DNA of 38,975 bases from the IMG/VR virus record IMGVR_UViG_3300009790_000029, positions 1-38,975 of that record. One strand, 5' to 3'. A model generated the notes under the pieces. The model worked only from the letters and a program-made list of their open reading frames with translations. It did no database searches and was not told where the DNA came from. Source of the stretch: a virus. Of the stretch, positions 5,726 through 13,752 are shown piece by piece; within the stretch, counting starts at the first letter, position 1, and each line of letters opens with the position of its first letter. The position numbers and the translations under genes are program-made.

Positions 5726-6792
5726 AACTCAAAAAGAAAAAAGGTGTGTATTATGTATCCTTCAAGACAGAAGAAGGATCCAAAGAGGTAAGCACTCGTT
5801 GTAGTAACAAGGAGGATGCTTTAAGAGTATGTAAGGAGGCAGACATTGAGAAGATGGAGGCTTTAGTTAAAGCTAACTCTCTTCGTGATGATGTGTTCCA
5901 CAAGATGAAGGGTGGTAGAAAGGTTACTAATGAGGATGCACTTGAACAGTACTCTGAATGGTCTGAAACAATTGGTAAATCAGATAGAACCATACAAGAA
6001 ACTGCCATTCATATATCAAAGTTCCTTTCAACCAAGAAGCTTTCAACCAGGAAGCCTAGTGATATTACAGAGAAGTTAATCTCTAATCATATCAATGACC
6101 CTAAGACTGGGAACAAGGCTAACACTAGGAGGATTACCTTGTCTGCAATTACTAGCTTCATTGATTATTGTAATGCTAAAGGCTGGCTTGAAGGTAACCC
6201 TGCCAAGCTGGTTAAGGTTAACATGAAGAAACTTTCTCATGCCCAGAAGGAAGTCACTGAGAAGCAAGTGTTCTCTAAGGATGAATTCAAATGGATGAAC
6301 GCTATGACTGAAGGCTTCTGGAACTTAGCAATACATCTAGCATATGAAACTGGCTTGCGTATTGGTGACATCTGTAGGCTTGAGTGTGATTCACATAACC
6401 CCAGGAAATCCACACTCACTGTATGGACAGAGAAGAGAGACAAGCGTGTCGATCTACCTATTAGTAAGAACCTGAACAGTAAGTTAAACAACTGGAAGGG
6501 TGACGGATCTGAGACAAGAACAAAGTCGTTGTTCTTTCCTCTTAATAAGGAGAAGCATGAAGACCCAAAGAAAAGAAGTTACCATTCAGTTACCTTTAAA
6601 AGATTACTTGAGACACTAGGTATTGAAGGTAAATCATTCCATAGTTTGCGAGCCACCTATGCTACCAATGCTAGTATCAATGGTAAACCTTGGTGGGAAA
6701 TTGCGAAGGACTTGGGTCACACTGATGTGGCTACGACTCAAGTATACATAAAGGATAAGAATAAATATAAGCCTGTTATTAAAGTAGCATGA
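5722..6792 (+). CDS. int: Tyrosine recombinase / phage integrase
   Basis: The 356-residue protein has the full tyrosine-recombinase catalytic set: Arg213 in YETGLRIGD, a probable Lys at 238 or 241 in the TEKRDKRVDLP beta-hairpin, His307 and Arg310 in HSLR, His333 in LGHT, and nucleophile Tyr342 in TQVYIK. An N-terminal core-binding domain spans about 65-165. It would integrate and excise the phage genome at an attachment site. I could not identify attP, and no tRNA gene or tRNA fragment is nearby. The gene is joined by ATGA overlaps to a coiled-coil gene upstream and the probable small terminase downstream. That is an unusual place for an integrase, which normally has its own control. Confidence 0.93.
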   Translation: MKLKKKKGVYYVSFKTEEGSKEVSTRCSNKEDALRVCKEADIEKMEALVKANSLRDDVFHKMKGGRKVTNEDALEQYSEWSETIGKSDRTIQETAIHISKFLSTKKLSTRKPSDITEKLISNHINDPKTGNKANTRRITLSAITSFIDYCNAKGWLEGNPAKLVKVNMKKLSHAQKEVTEKQVFSKDEFKWMNAMTEGFWNLAIHLAYETGLRIGDICRLECDSHNPRKSTLTVWTEKRDKRVDLPISKNLNSKLNNWKGDGSETRTKSLFFPLNKEKHEDPKKRSYHSVTFKRLLETLGIEGKSFHSLRATYATNASINGKPWWEIAKDLGHTDVATTQVYIKDKNKYKPVIKVA

Positions 6793-7508
6793 CATTAAGT
6801 GACGAGGTTAAGCTTGGAATACATAAGGCTCTTGAGGAAACCAAGGGTGACACAAAGCTTGCCGCTAAGTTACTTGATTCAAATGAGTCTAGGCTCAAGG
6901 CTATTATAAGAAACAATCCAGAGTTCCATGCCAGATGGGGTAAGCATGGTAAGGGTACGTTAAATGAGGCGGAAACTGTTAATAGAAAGCCTGTTACTAA
7001 AGAGAATCCAGAGGAGAAATTTGCTTTAGAACTTAGGAAGCAGGATAAACTTTTAAAAACAGGGCTGTCTGCTGTGGGTATTACTGGTAAGGCAGCAGAT
7101 GAGGCGGTGGCTTACTCAGTCTTCGCGAGACAATCCTTTGACAGCGTTCGTAACATGGTGGACGGTGGAGCTGCCAAGTTATTTGCCGACCTGATGAGTG
7201 ATGTTAGGGATGTGAGGCAAGAAATTGCTCATGGTATTGATGACCTAGAGCGTGAGAAAACACTAAGGGAAGACAGGTCTAGACTTGTTAAGCATCTATT
7301 AGAGTTGAATGACAGGGTGCAGAAGGCGGCGTTCACTCAGGCTCAGATACTGGCAAAGAAGGATGAAATAAAATCAGGAAGGAAGTCTGGTAAACCAGGG
7401 TTTACTCCTGTCCAAGCTATACAGATTAAGACGGATGCCAAGACGGTCACAATTAATGAAGGCACTACCGAAAAGAATTCGGGTGTTAAACCTGACGTTC
7501 AAGATTAA
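6789..7508 (+). CDS. terS: Probable small terminase subunit
   Basis: The 239-residue protein has an N-terminal helix-turn-helix-like region (about 13-45; DTKLAAKLLDSNESRLKAII). A long helical region follows (about 75-195; LRKQDKLLKTGLSAVGI, DDLEREKTLREDRSRLVKHLLEL), consistent with an oligomerisation domain, and then a basic, flexible tail. It is immediately upstream of a metalloprotease-like mini-gene and the large terminase. Length, DNA-binding N-terminus and position fit TerS, which recognises the packaging start. No sequence motif is diagnostic, so a different DNA-binding role remains possible. The start overlaps the integrase stop by ATGA. Confidence 0.65.
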   Translation: MTLSDEVKLGIHKALEETKGDTKLAAKLLDSNESRLKAIIRNNPEFHARWGKHGKGTLNEAETVNRKPVTKENPEEKFALELRKQDKLLKTGLSAVGITGKAADEAVAYSVFARQSFDSVRNMVDGGAAKLFADLMSDVRDVRQEIAHGIDDLEREKTLREDRSRLVKHLLELNDRVQKAAFTQAQILAKKDEIKSGRKSGKPGFTPVQAIQIKTDAKTVTINEGTTEKNSGVKPDVQD

Positions 7509-7773
7509 GTGGCTGGACGAGACTACTCACAGTGCGTCGGAAGCATATGGGTTTTGTTGTTACGACACTCAGACTATTGGTATAACAGAGAGATTGGAGA
7601 AGGATCAAATGGCTGATGTTTTTTTGCATGAGATAATTCATGCATTGTATTTTGCGATGGGATTATCTGAAGACAGTGACGAAGAGAGAGTAGCTCACGG
7701 ATTATCTGCTGGGTTATGCACTGTGTTTAAAAGTAACCCAAAGTTTTTTAAATGGTGGAGTGACTTACTTTAA
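7456..7773 (+). CDS. Small HExxH metallopeptidase-like phage protein
   Basis: From ATG 7456 the protein has 105 residues. It contains FLHEIIHAL (His58, Glu59, His62), with Glu76 or Glu77 downstream as a possible third zinc ligand (DEERVAHGLSAGL). It ends with NPKFFKWWSDLL. This compact layout is familiar from small phage proteins encoded close to terminase genes. The function is unknown and proteolysis has not been shown by sequence alone. The ATG at 7435 is also in frame; I prefer 7456 because KALPKRIRVLNLTFKIKW is a typical family beginning. It overlaps the small terminase by 53 bases and the large terminase by 14 bases (from the GTG). Confidence 0.7.
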   Translation: MKALPKRIRVLNLTFKIKWLDETTHSASEAYGFCCYDTQTIGITERLEKDQMADVFLHEIIHALYFAMGLSEDSDEERVAHGLSAGLCTVFKSNPKFFKWWSDLL

Positions 7774-9268
7774 TGAAGAAGACATTGAGGCAATGGCAAG
7801 TTCCACCCTCACAGCTAAAACTCCCGCAAAACCAAAGGGAAGCTGGACACCCGACTTAAACCCAACACAACAAAAGATTTTCGATACCCCTTCTAGATTT
7901 GTACTAGGATACGGAGAAAAAGGTTCAGGTAAAACCATAGGCTTTGGTCATAAAGTTATAAGACATGCTTATGAAAACAATAATGCTTTAGTATTAATTG
8001 TTGCGCCGTCAATCCGCACAGGTTCTGAAGGTATATGGCATGATCTAGATACTTTAATCATCCCAGCATGGGAGCAAGGTATAGGTCTTGAATCAACCAC
8101 TGCAAAGCTGGATCCGAATACCAAGGATAGGCATCGATGGATAAAGAATAGGTTTGGCGGTTGGTCTAAGCTGCTGCTTGTATCGATACCATATGCCGCA
8201 GCAGTAGAGCAAAGGGTCAAAGGCCCAGCTCCTTCGATGGTATATGTAGATGAGATAACTAACTGTGAAGGCAGAGAGTACATGACATATCCGGCGGCAC
8301 AGTTAGGAAGACGGCGCGGGATAACAGGCCCACAACAATTCTGTGCGAGCTGCAACCCTGAAGGGCCGACTCATTGGGTATACAAAGTATTCTTTGAAGA
8401 GTGTTACGACGAGGAGACTGGTGAAAAGGATCAAGACATGGAGGTTTACCATGTGCCTATCACTGAGAACCTTGACCGTTTACCTGATGGTTATGTCGAG
8501 AACTTGCACAGGATTCTACGCAGTGATCCAGTTGAAAAACGTAGGTTGATTGACGGCGAGTGGGTTGACAGGCCAACAGGTGAAGCACTGTTTAAAGATT
8601 ACTTTCAACCAGAAGCACACATACGGGGTAACGCTTTGAGTGGTGACGGACTGGTTCCAGTAAAAGGATATCCTATAATAATTGGGTATGACTTGGGCCA
8701 AGTCTTTAGCTCTGTAACATTCCTTCAACTTGTACCAACAAAGGATAAGCTTGTATGGATGGTGATCGATGAGGCGGATCACTTAGGTGAAAGGATTCTG
8801 TATAAGAGACTGGTTCAAGAGATACTACAGAAGATGGCTAAGTGGAATAGGAGGATGGATTATGAATTTAAATACCAACATATATCTGACTCTAGTAGTA
8901 TTAACCAGTGGCATCCAGGTGGTGAGGGTTCATATGACTCATGGGATATTGAACGGTTCAGTGATGGAAAGATTAAACTTCAAGGATGTCCAAAGGGCAG
9001 CGGAAGCATCGAGGCAAGAGTAAGGATCCTTCAAGGTAAACTATTTCAGGATGAATTCTATGTGTCAGCCGTATGTCAGAACACAATTGATACATTAAAC
9101 AACCTTGAAGGTGATGATAAAACAGGCATGAAACCTAAGAGATCTAAATATATCCATAAGTTTGACAGCATATCATACCCACTTTTAAAGATGGAACTAA
9201 CAGGTGGTAGAAACTACTTGCCACAGGAAAATGTACGGCCACACTTAATACATTGCGGAGTTGACTGA
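7760..9268 (+). CDS. terL: Terminase large subunit
   Basis: This 502-residue packaging motor has a Walker A motif GEKGSGKT (52-59), Walker B VYVDE (161-165) and a coupling motif around CNP (198-200). The C-terminal nuclease begins near IIIGYDLGQ (307-314), with Asp311 as a candidate metal ligand, and has further acids at Asp337 in VIDEAD and Asp377 in HISDSS. It pumps DNA through the portal using ATP and cuts the concatemer. The start is ambiguous: GTG 7760 overlaps the previous gene, while ATG 7793 would remove only 11 residues before the conserved region. Its stop is followed by a short gap with the ACCTTA motif. Confidence 0.95.
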   Translation: MTYFNEEDIEAMASSTLTAKTPAKPKGSWTPDLNPTQQKIFDTPSRFVLGYGEKGSGKTIGFGHKVIRHAYENNNALVLIVAPSIRTGSEGIWHDLDTLIIPAWEQGIGLESTTAKLDPNTKDRHRWIKNRFGGWSKLLLVSIPYAAAVEQRVKGPAPSMVYVDEITNCEGREYMTYPAAQLGRRRGITGPQQFCASCNPEGPTHWVYKVFFEECYDEETGEKDQDMEVYHVPITENLDRLPDGYVENLHRILRSDPVEKRRLIDGEWVDRPTGEALFKDYFQPEAHIRGNALSGDGLVPVKGYPIIIGYDLGQVFSSVTFLQLVPTKDKLVWMVIDEADHLGERILYKRLVQEILQKMAKWNRRMDYEFKYQHISDSSSINQWHPGGEGSYDSWDIERFSDGKIKLQGCPKGSGSIEARVRILQGKLFQDEFYVSAVCQNTIDTLNNLEGDDKTGMKPKRSKYIHKFDSISYPLLKMELTGGRNYLPQENVRPHLIHCGVD

Positions 9269-9289
9269 AGAGTCACCTTAAATATAAGG
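9261..9289 (+). promoter_or_regulatory. Possible promoter and SD-masking hairpin before the 9296 gene
   Basis: TTGACT (9261-9266) and TATAAG (9283-9288), 16 bases apart, resemble a sigma-70 promoter, although the first box overlaps the last codons of terL. The same stretch holds the ACCTTAAATA motif (9275-9284). CCTTA and TAAGG (9276-9280, 9285-9289) could pair around an AATA loop, hiding the AAGGA ribosome-binding site. Which of these is functional cannot be decided here. Confidence 0.33.
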
Positions 9290-9295
9290 ATATCT

Positions 9296-9517
9296 ATGGC
9301 ATTAAATAATATAAACGATAAAGTCATCCTCAACCTAGACGACAATCAAGGCATGGCTGATTACTTCAGCAGCAAGGAACCTGGTGAAGAATGCACAATG
9401 ACTATAACTGGTAGTCTCGATGAGCAGACTGCTGACCAAGCTGTGCTTTCAATAAACAATGTAAGCGTAGAAGGTTACGAGGGTGCTAAAAAAAACGGGA
9501 AGACGATGTTCCTGTGA
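9296..9517 (+). CDS. Small acidic virion-module protein, 73 aa (with possible -1 frameshifted longer form)
   Basis: This short acidic protein contains ECTMTITGSLDEQTADQAVLSI, which looks like a small beta-strand domain. Proteins like this between terminase and portal are common in related phages, but the role is unknown. The start has an AAGGA ribosome-binding site. Near the end, codons AAA AAA AAC form a run of eight A followed by C. A -1 slip on A AAA AAC would replace the last six residues with a 23-residue tail beginning REDDVPV and ending KAGDSY, stopping at 9567. An indel in the A run of the assembly would have the same effect. Confidence 0.65.
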   Translation: MALNNINDKVILNLDDNQGMADYFSSKEPGEECTMTITGSLDEQTADQAVLSINNVSVEGYEGAKKNGKTMFL

Positions 9518-9866
9518 TGATGATCATGGCAGGAAAGGCAAAGAAAAAAGCAGGAGATTCGTATTAAATGGAATCAAAAACCCTAGAGCTTACAGAGCCT
9601 ATAGGCACTGGAGGGAACTTGGCATCCTTGATGGGTGGTCAAGTGATAGGGTTTCAAGGTGCTGCCGATTCATTAACTTCACGCTAGAAGAGCTGGCCGC
9701 TACATGTTGTATACCATACTGGCAACTCACAAGGTGGATGAAGAACGGAAGAGTACCAAGCCATGTGGCATTGTTATTTCATTTCCAAGAAGAAGCAGTT
9801 TTAGAAGCAAAGTATTCAGACTATGATAGACTTCGACATCCTCAAAGAGGCAGGCACAACCAATGA
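9483..9866 (+). CDS. HTH-like basic phage protein, 127 aa
   Basis: The C-terminal two thirds look like a real fold: RAYRAYRHWRELGILDGWSS, then VSRCCRFINFTLEELAATC and IPYWQLTRWMKNGRVPSHVA. Together these resemble a helix-turn-helix unit with a following recognition helix (about residues 68-105). The N-terminus is very basic (KKTGRRC, RKGKEKSRR). No ATG precedes the conserved part. The only standard start is GTG 9483, which has AGAAGG at 9469-9474, eight bases upstream, a good site. The gene overlaps the previous one by 35 bases and the portal by 44 bases. Proteins with this layout occur between terL and portal in other phages; the role is unknown. Confidence 0.6.
   Translation: MLKKTGRRCSCDDDHGRKGKEKSRRFVLNGIKNPRAYRAYRHWRELGILDGWSSDRVSRCCRFINFTLEELAATCCIPYWQLTRWMKNGRVPSHVALLFHFQEEAVLEAKYSDYDRLRHPQRGRHNQ
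9488..9567 (+). other. Candidate programmed -1 frameshift site and extension
   Basis: The run at 9488-9496 is AAAAAAAAC. In the frame of the upstream gene it reads AAA AAA AAC, so the heptamer A AAA AAC is in the correct register for tandem slippage. The -1 frame is open for 23 codons from 9496 to the TAA at 9565-9567. Bases 9496-9501 can pair with 9509-9514 (one G-U) to form a six-pair hairpin directly downstream. Its spacing to the slip site is shorter than usual for stimulators. An independent 16-codon ORF from ATG 9517 (TGATG overlap) would give only the tail. Confidence 0.45.
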
Positions 9867-12117
9867 AAGGTTGAGAGAAATGTTCACAGCAAAGCTTCCT
9901 CCGAAGCCAAAGCTGGATGAACTACCTGAAGAAGAGCGTAAACAGATAGAGAAAGATGTAGAGAACAGGGAGAAGATCGAGGACATGATCAGTTCCCGTG
10001 TGTCTGAGCATATAATCTGGTCGCTAAAGAATCACCACCTCTACTCATCTGTGGATCTCGCATGGGATTCAACACCTATTACTAGGCAGATAGTTCCATT
10101 GGTTCTGTATGCACAGAAGAGAATTAATATGCAGTCTTGTGTTAAGGAGTTGGGCAAACTCAAGAACACTGATCAGTATGTTAAGAAGGATGCAAAAGGA
10201 AAACCTGTTGGTATTAATTTACCTAAGTTCTTTGAGGTAAACATTAATTTAATTAGGTCTTTTGTTACTAGAAGACTAGCTGCACAGAGTAATCGGTTTA
10301 ATAATCTGTATCCATTCTTTAAGTATGAACCTAGAACCACTGAGCCAGCAGGAAAATTAAGAGCAGATGTATTGAGTCAGCGAGTTGATGTGATGGCAGA
10401 CCAGTATAACTACCGTCACTTTCAAACTCAGTTAATCAGGGATATGTTTCTTTACGGTCATAGTGTGGCCTTTCCAAGGGCAGCATGGGAACGTGATGTG
10501 CATTGGGAGCAGACACCAGTGGCAGAAGAGTATGCGCCTGAAGGCACGATGACTAAGAAGCGCACTAAGATAGTAAGAGAAGGTGTTAGCTGGGTCGCAC
10601 CTCATCCTACTCGAACCTTCTATGATTTTAATTATCCACTAGCCAGCCTTAATACTGACACTGGCTGTGAGTATGTAGGATTCTGGGATATAGGTAGGTT
10701 TGGTGACATAGTTGAGAATCCAAATTACTTTAACAGGGAAGAGGTTGGTTTCAGCACTGGGCAGATTGGTTTGTTCAGTAAATATTCCTCATACTTTAAT
10801 CAATACTACACAACAATAACACCACCGCAAATCGATGATGATGTTACATCATTCAACGACAGGAAGAATCAGGTTGGTTACTATAGTGGAGAAGAGAAGG
10901 ATACATCTGTATTTATAACTGAATACTTTGTTAAAATTATACCAAGGGATTATGGCATTGGCACATATCCTTATCCTGTTTGGGTACACCTTAAAGTTGC
11001 AGGGGAATTTACTGTGGTATACGCAGAGATTCTGCCAAGTTCGCCAGCTTCAGTCTTCTCGTTTAATGAGAATGATTCAAGGCTCCTGAATATATCAGTG
11101 GCACATGAGTTAATGCCCTTCCAAGATCAGCTTACCAACCTGTTCTCACAATTACTTGAGACAGCAAAGGCGGATCTATTTTCTGTGGCAATTATTAACT
11201 CTGATCTTTGGCCTGATAACGACGAGGGTCACAAAGCCTTGGAGGATTTCCGTAATACTATGAAGGGTGAGAACTTCTATGCTACTACCCATGCTTTAGA
11301 TGCAAGCTTTAGTAAGCTTCAAGATCTAGGCATAGATCCTAGTGCTGATAATGTATTTAAGATTGTTAGGAGCCAGCCTAATGGGAACTTAACAAACATA
11401 TTTAATTCCATCACCCAGCTTTTAACTATGGCTGAGAGATTGATGGCACTATCACCACAAGAACAAGGTCAACCAGCACCTAGAGAGATATCAGCAACAG
11501 AGGTTCTTTCTATAAGCAACACAACTGATAGTGTTTATACGTTTATATCTGATGCAATTGATGAAGGCAGGGCATCAATGAAGCGTGTCCTTTATGAATC
11601 ATTAATGTCATGTGGTAGTAACTCAATACACTTGCCAGTACTTGGTCGGTATACCCGTAACATTATTGAACGGGCTGGGTTTGAAGTAGAGATGGCTGAT
11701 GGTGATCTTATGGATCCAAACCTTGAGCGAAGATATACTGTTATAGGCAGTAAAAGAAAACTGTTGCATGATTACATATTCACAAGTCGTGATGGCAGTG
11801 AGAGATCAAGTAACTCACAAGCTGCTAATGTGTTGGTGCAATTAATACAAGTGCTTAACCAACCACAAGTATTGGGTGCAATTGGTAAAGAGAAATACTT
11901 TGAGATTATCAATGAGATATTCCGCCTGAGTGGTGCGGGTATAGATTTAAAACTGGAGCTATCACCTGGTGATAACGATGACATGACTGCGCCTGATGAT
12001 AAGACGCAAGCTGTGATACAGCAAATAGGTCAGGCAGTACAAAAGAACAGTCAAGATATCCAGAGCATTGTGCAGGCAATTCAAGGCCCACCGCAACAGG
12101 CCCAGCCAGCACAGTAA
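9823..12117 (+). CDS. Portal protein
   Basis: This large, mostly helical 764-residue protein lies between terminase and scaffold, the standard place for a portal. Recognisable features are LIRSFVTRRLAAQ (143-155), a wing region with many aromatic residues, a long stem-like helical section (AHELMPFQDQLTNLFSQLLETAKADLF, about 427-453) and a Gln-rich C-terminal helix (QAVIQQIGQAVQKNSQDIQSIV), typical of the barrel or crown end. Portals form 12-subunit rings at one vertex, admit DNA pumped by TerL and dock the tail. The length is close to the large portals of N4-like podoviruses, but I cannot claim a family. The ATG at 9823 overlaps the preceding HTH gene by 44 bases. Confidence 0.85.
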   Translation: MIDFDILKEAGTTNERLREMFTAKLPPKPKLDELPEEERKQIEKDVENREKIEDMISSRVSEHIIWSLKNHHLYSSVDLAWDSTPITRQIVPLVLYAQKRINMQSCVKELGKLKNTDQYVKKDAKGKPVGINLPKFFEVNINLIRSFVTRRLAAQSNRFNNLYPFFKYEPRTTEPAGKLRADVLSQRVDVMADQYNYRHFQTQLIRDMFLYGHSVAFPRAAWERDVHWEQTPVAEEYAPEGTMTKKRTKIVREGVSWVAPHPTRTFYDFNYPLASLNTDTGCEYVGFWDIGRFGDIVENPNYFNREEVGFSTGQIGLFSKYSSYFNQYYTTITPPQIDDDVTSFNDRKNQVGYYSGEEKDTSVFITEYFVKIIPRDYGIGTYPYPVWVHLKVAGEFTVVYAEILPSSPASVFSFNENDSRLLNISVAHELMPFQDQLTNLFSQLLETAKADLFSVAIINSDLWPDNDEGHKALEDFRNTMKGENFYATTHALDASFSKLQDLGIDPSADNVFKIVRSQPNGNLTNIFNSITQLLTMAERLMALSPQEQGQPAPREISATEVLSISNTTDSVYTFISDAIDEGRASMKRVLYESLMSCGSNSIHLPVLGRYTRNIIERAGFEVEMADGDLMDPNLERRYTVIGSKRKLLHDYIFTSRDGSERSSNSQAANVLVQLIQVLNQPQVLGAIGKEKYFEIINEIFRLSGAGIDLKLELSPGDNDDMTAPDDKTQAVIQQIGQAVQKNSQDIQSIVQAIQGPPQQAQPAQ

Positions 12118-12120
12118 TTT

Positions 12121-13605
12121 ATGGCAGAGCAAGTAGAGACAGAAACTAATGAGTCTACAGAACAAGTAGTGGAACAACAGACTGAAGAGCAGCAGTCTGA
12201 AATCCAAGAGCAGCAACCGGAATCACAAGAACCGGAAGAACCAGGATCTATTCACGATGATCCTCTGATGAGTTCTTTATATGAAGACCTTGGCTTGATT
12301 TCAAATCCTAACAAGGATGAGAAAGAGATTGAGGTTGAACAAGTAGAGGAAGCAGCATTAGAGGATCCTGAACCAGAGCCTGAACCGGAATCTGATGTGC
12401 AACCAGAAGAGCCATCGCCGGAGCCAAAGGAGAAACCAAAACCTAGAAAAACATTTGAGGTTAAAACTCCTGTTACCCAAACAGATGTGAGGGATGCAGT
12501 GAGGGAAGAGTTTCAAAAATATAATAAGCTTCCAGATCCAGAGCCTAAACAACAACAAAATCTTGAAGAGCAGAGGGACAGTTATGAAGACAGTCTTCTC
12601 GATGAGCAGCGTGAGGAGTTAGCGTTAGCTCGTTATGCTGAGAATAAACTTCCAGAAAAATACAGAGGCATGGGGAATAAGCTTCTTGATTTTTATAAGA
12701 AGCTAGACGCCTACGCAACCAAGGCACAAGAGGATCCTGACCGATCACTTGATTCCAATGATGAAGAGTTCATGGAGTTTATCCAGAAGAACAAGCCAGA
12801 GCTATCGCAGTCTGAAAGTAAAAAGCTTGAACGAATGATGTGGAAAGAAGAGGCAGTAGCTGAAGCACGGAAAGCAACTGAAGAAGATAAACGTCAGTTG
12901 GAAAAGAAACTTCACAGTCTTGAAGCTAGGCCAAAGGTTGAGAATAGCTTGAAAGAATTTGAATCCAATTTACCTAAAATGATTCCAGATGAATTAGGTG
13001 ATTCAATAAGAGAGCATGGGTTCGACAAGGTTGAAGAAGAAAATCCTTATGAAGTATCCATAATAAAAGAAAAACTTTCATCTGCTTCAGGTCTAGCTAA
13101 AGAGTATCTTAATATCTCTAATGGTATAACAGATTATGATTCAACTAATACAAATCATTCTTGGTTACTAGGGTTTATTAATAACCAAGCTCAATACTTT
13201 CAGAAGAATGGCGGTGACGAATTGGTTAGACAGGATTCAATGGGTAACACCGCTGAGTTTGTGACTCCAACAGAGTACGCAAATCTTGTGAATCAAGGTA
13301 ATGCTTTTGGTAAATGGACGTTTACACCTGATGATGTATTGAAAATGCTTGGTGCTAATGCAGTAAAAGAAGCGCAGGATACAATTAAATCAGAGGAAGA
13401 ACGCTTAACTAAGATGGGATTTGTAAGGCAAAAGAAAACTGTCGCCGCAGAACCAAAGAAAAAAGATAAGCAATCACAAGAGACAAAGCCAATTACTCCA
13501 CCTAAATCTAAGTCTAGTGCAGGACCAGGTGCTACCAATAATGCAGCAATCGAAGAACCTGTTGCTGTTGGAGCTGACATAGTAGATATATTAAAGATGA
13601 AGTAA
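12121..13605 (+). CDS. Scaffolding / capsid assembly protein
   Basis: The 494-residue protein has an extremely acidic, Glu/Gln/Pro-rich N-terminus (1-110, including a DPEPEPEPES run). Charged helices follow at about 120-300 (EAVAEARKATEEDKRQLEKKL). The C-terminus is basic and Lys/Pro-rich, ending IVDILKMK. Low complexity, coiled-coil content and a basic C-terminal tail match scaffolds, which bind the coat N-arm or A-domain during procapsid assembly. It lies between portal and major capsid genes, three bases after the portal stop. It is followed by a hairpin, so it is probably the last gene of its transcript segment. Confidence 0.8.
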   Translation: MAEQVETETNESTEQVVEQQTEEQQSEIQEQQPESQEPEEPGSIHDDPLMSSLYEDLGLISNPNKDEKEIEVEQVEEAALEDPEPEPEPESDVQPEEPSPEPKEKPKPRKTFEVKTPVTQTDVRDAVREEFQKYNKLPDPEPKQQQNLEEQRDSYEDSLLDEQREELALARYAENKLPEKYRGMGNKLLDFYKKLDAYATKAQEDPDRSLDSNDEEFMEFIQKNKPELSQSESKKLERMMWKEEAVAEARKATEEDKRQLEKKLHSLEARPKVENSLKEFESNLPKMIPDELGDSIREHGFDKVEEENPYEVSIIKEKLSSASGLAKEYLNISNGITDYDSTNTNHSWLLGFINNQAQYFQKNGGDELVRQDSMGNTAEFVTPTEYANLVNQGNAFGKWTFTPDDVLKMLGANAVKEAQDTIKSEEERLTKMGFVRQKKTVAAEPKKKDKQSQETKPITPPKSKSSAGPGATNNAAIEEPVAVGADIVDILKMK

Positions 13606-13609
13606 ATCT

Positions 13610-13625
13610 TCCGCAGAACTGCGGA
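13610..13625 (+). terminator. Hairpin terminator after the scaffold gene
   Basis: TCCGCA and TGCGGA form a perfect six-pair stem with a GAAC loop, starting five bases after the scaffold stop. A T/G-rich tract follows (GTATTGTTGTCTGTTGTTTT). The tail is not a pure T run, so termination may be partial, letting some read-through into the capsid gene while reducing it from upstream. Confidence 0.55.
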
Positions 13626-13752
13626 GTATTGTTGTCTGTTGTTTTGTAAAGTTATTTTTACCAGTTATTTGTAAACTTTTTTGCGTGGATAATAGCCTTG
13701 TGTAATCTCAATTAGTACTTCTTTCGAGAAGAAATATAATAATTAGAACATT
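13626..13752 (+). promoter_or_regulatory. Leader region of the major capsid gene
   Basis: This is most of the longest gap in the window, about 147 bases. It holds an exact direct repeat TTTGTAAA (13643-13650 and 13668-13675, 25 bases apart) and a small CTTCT/AGAAG hairpin with a TTCG loop (about 13719-13732). A TATAAT box sits at 13735-13740, only 12 bases before the ATG. There is no Shine-Dalgarno sequence close to the start. Its size and position suggest a dedicated promoter or mRNA-stabilising leader for the most abundant virion protein. No convincing -35 box is spaced to the TATAAT. Confidence 0.4.

Noticed and set aside
9568-9687. 39-codon ORF starting TAAATG with AGGAG upstream
   Set aside because: It overlaps the better-supported HTH-like frame and has no recognisable family. 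It is noted in the overlap finding but not listed as a gene.
10980-11000. TACACCTTAAAG inside the portal gene as another copy of the ACCTTA motif
   Set aside because: It is within coding sequence and far from any gene start; it is probably a chance match, as are similar hits near 4340 and 13846.
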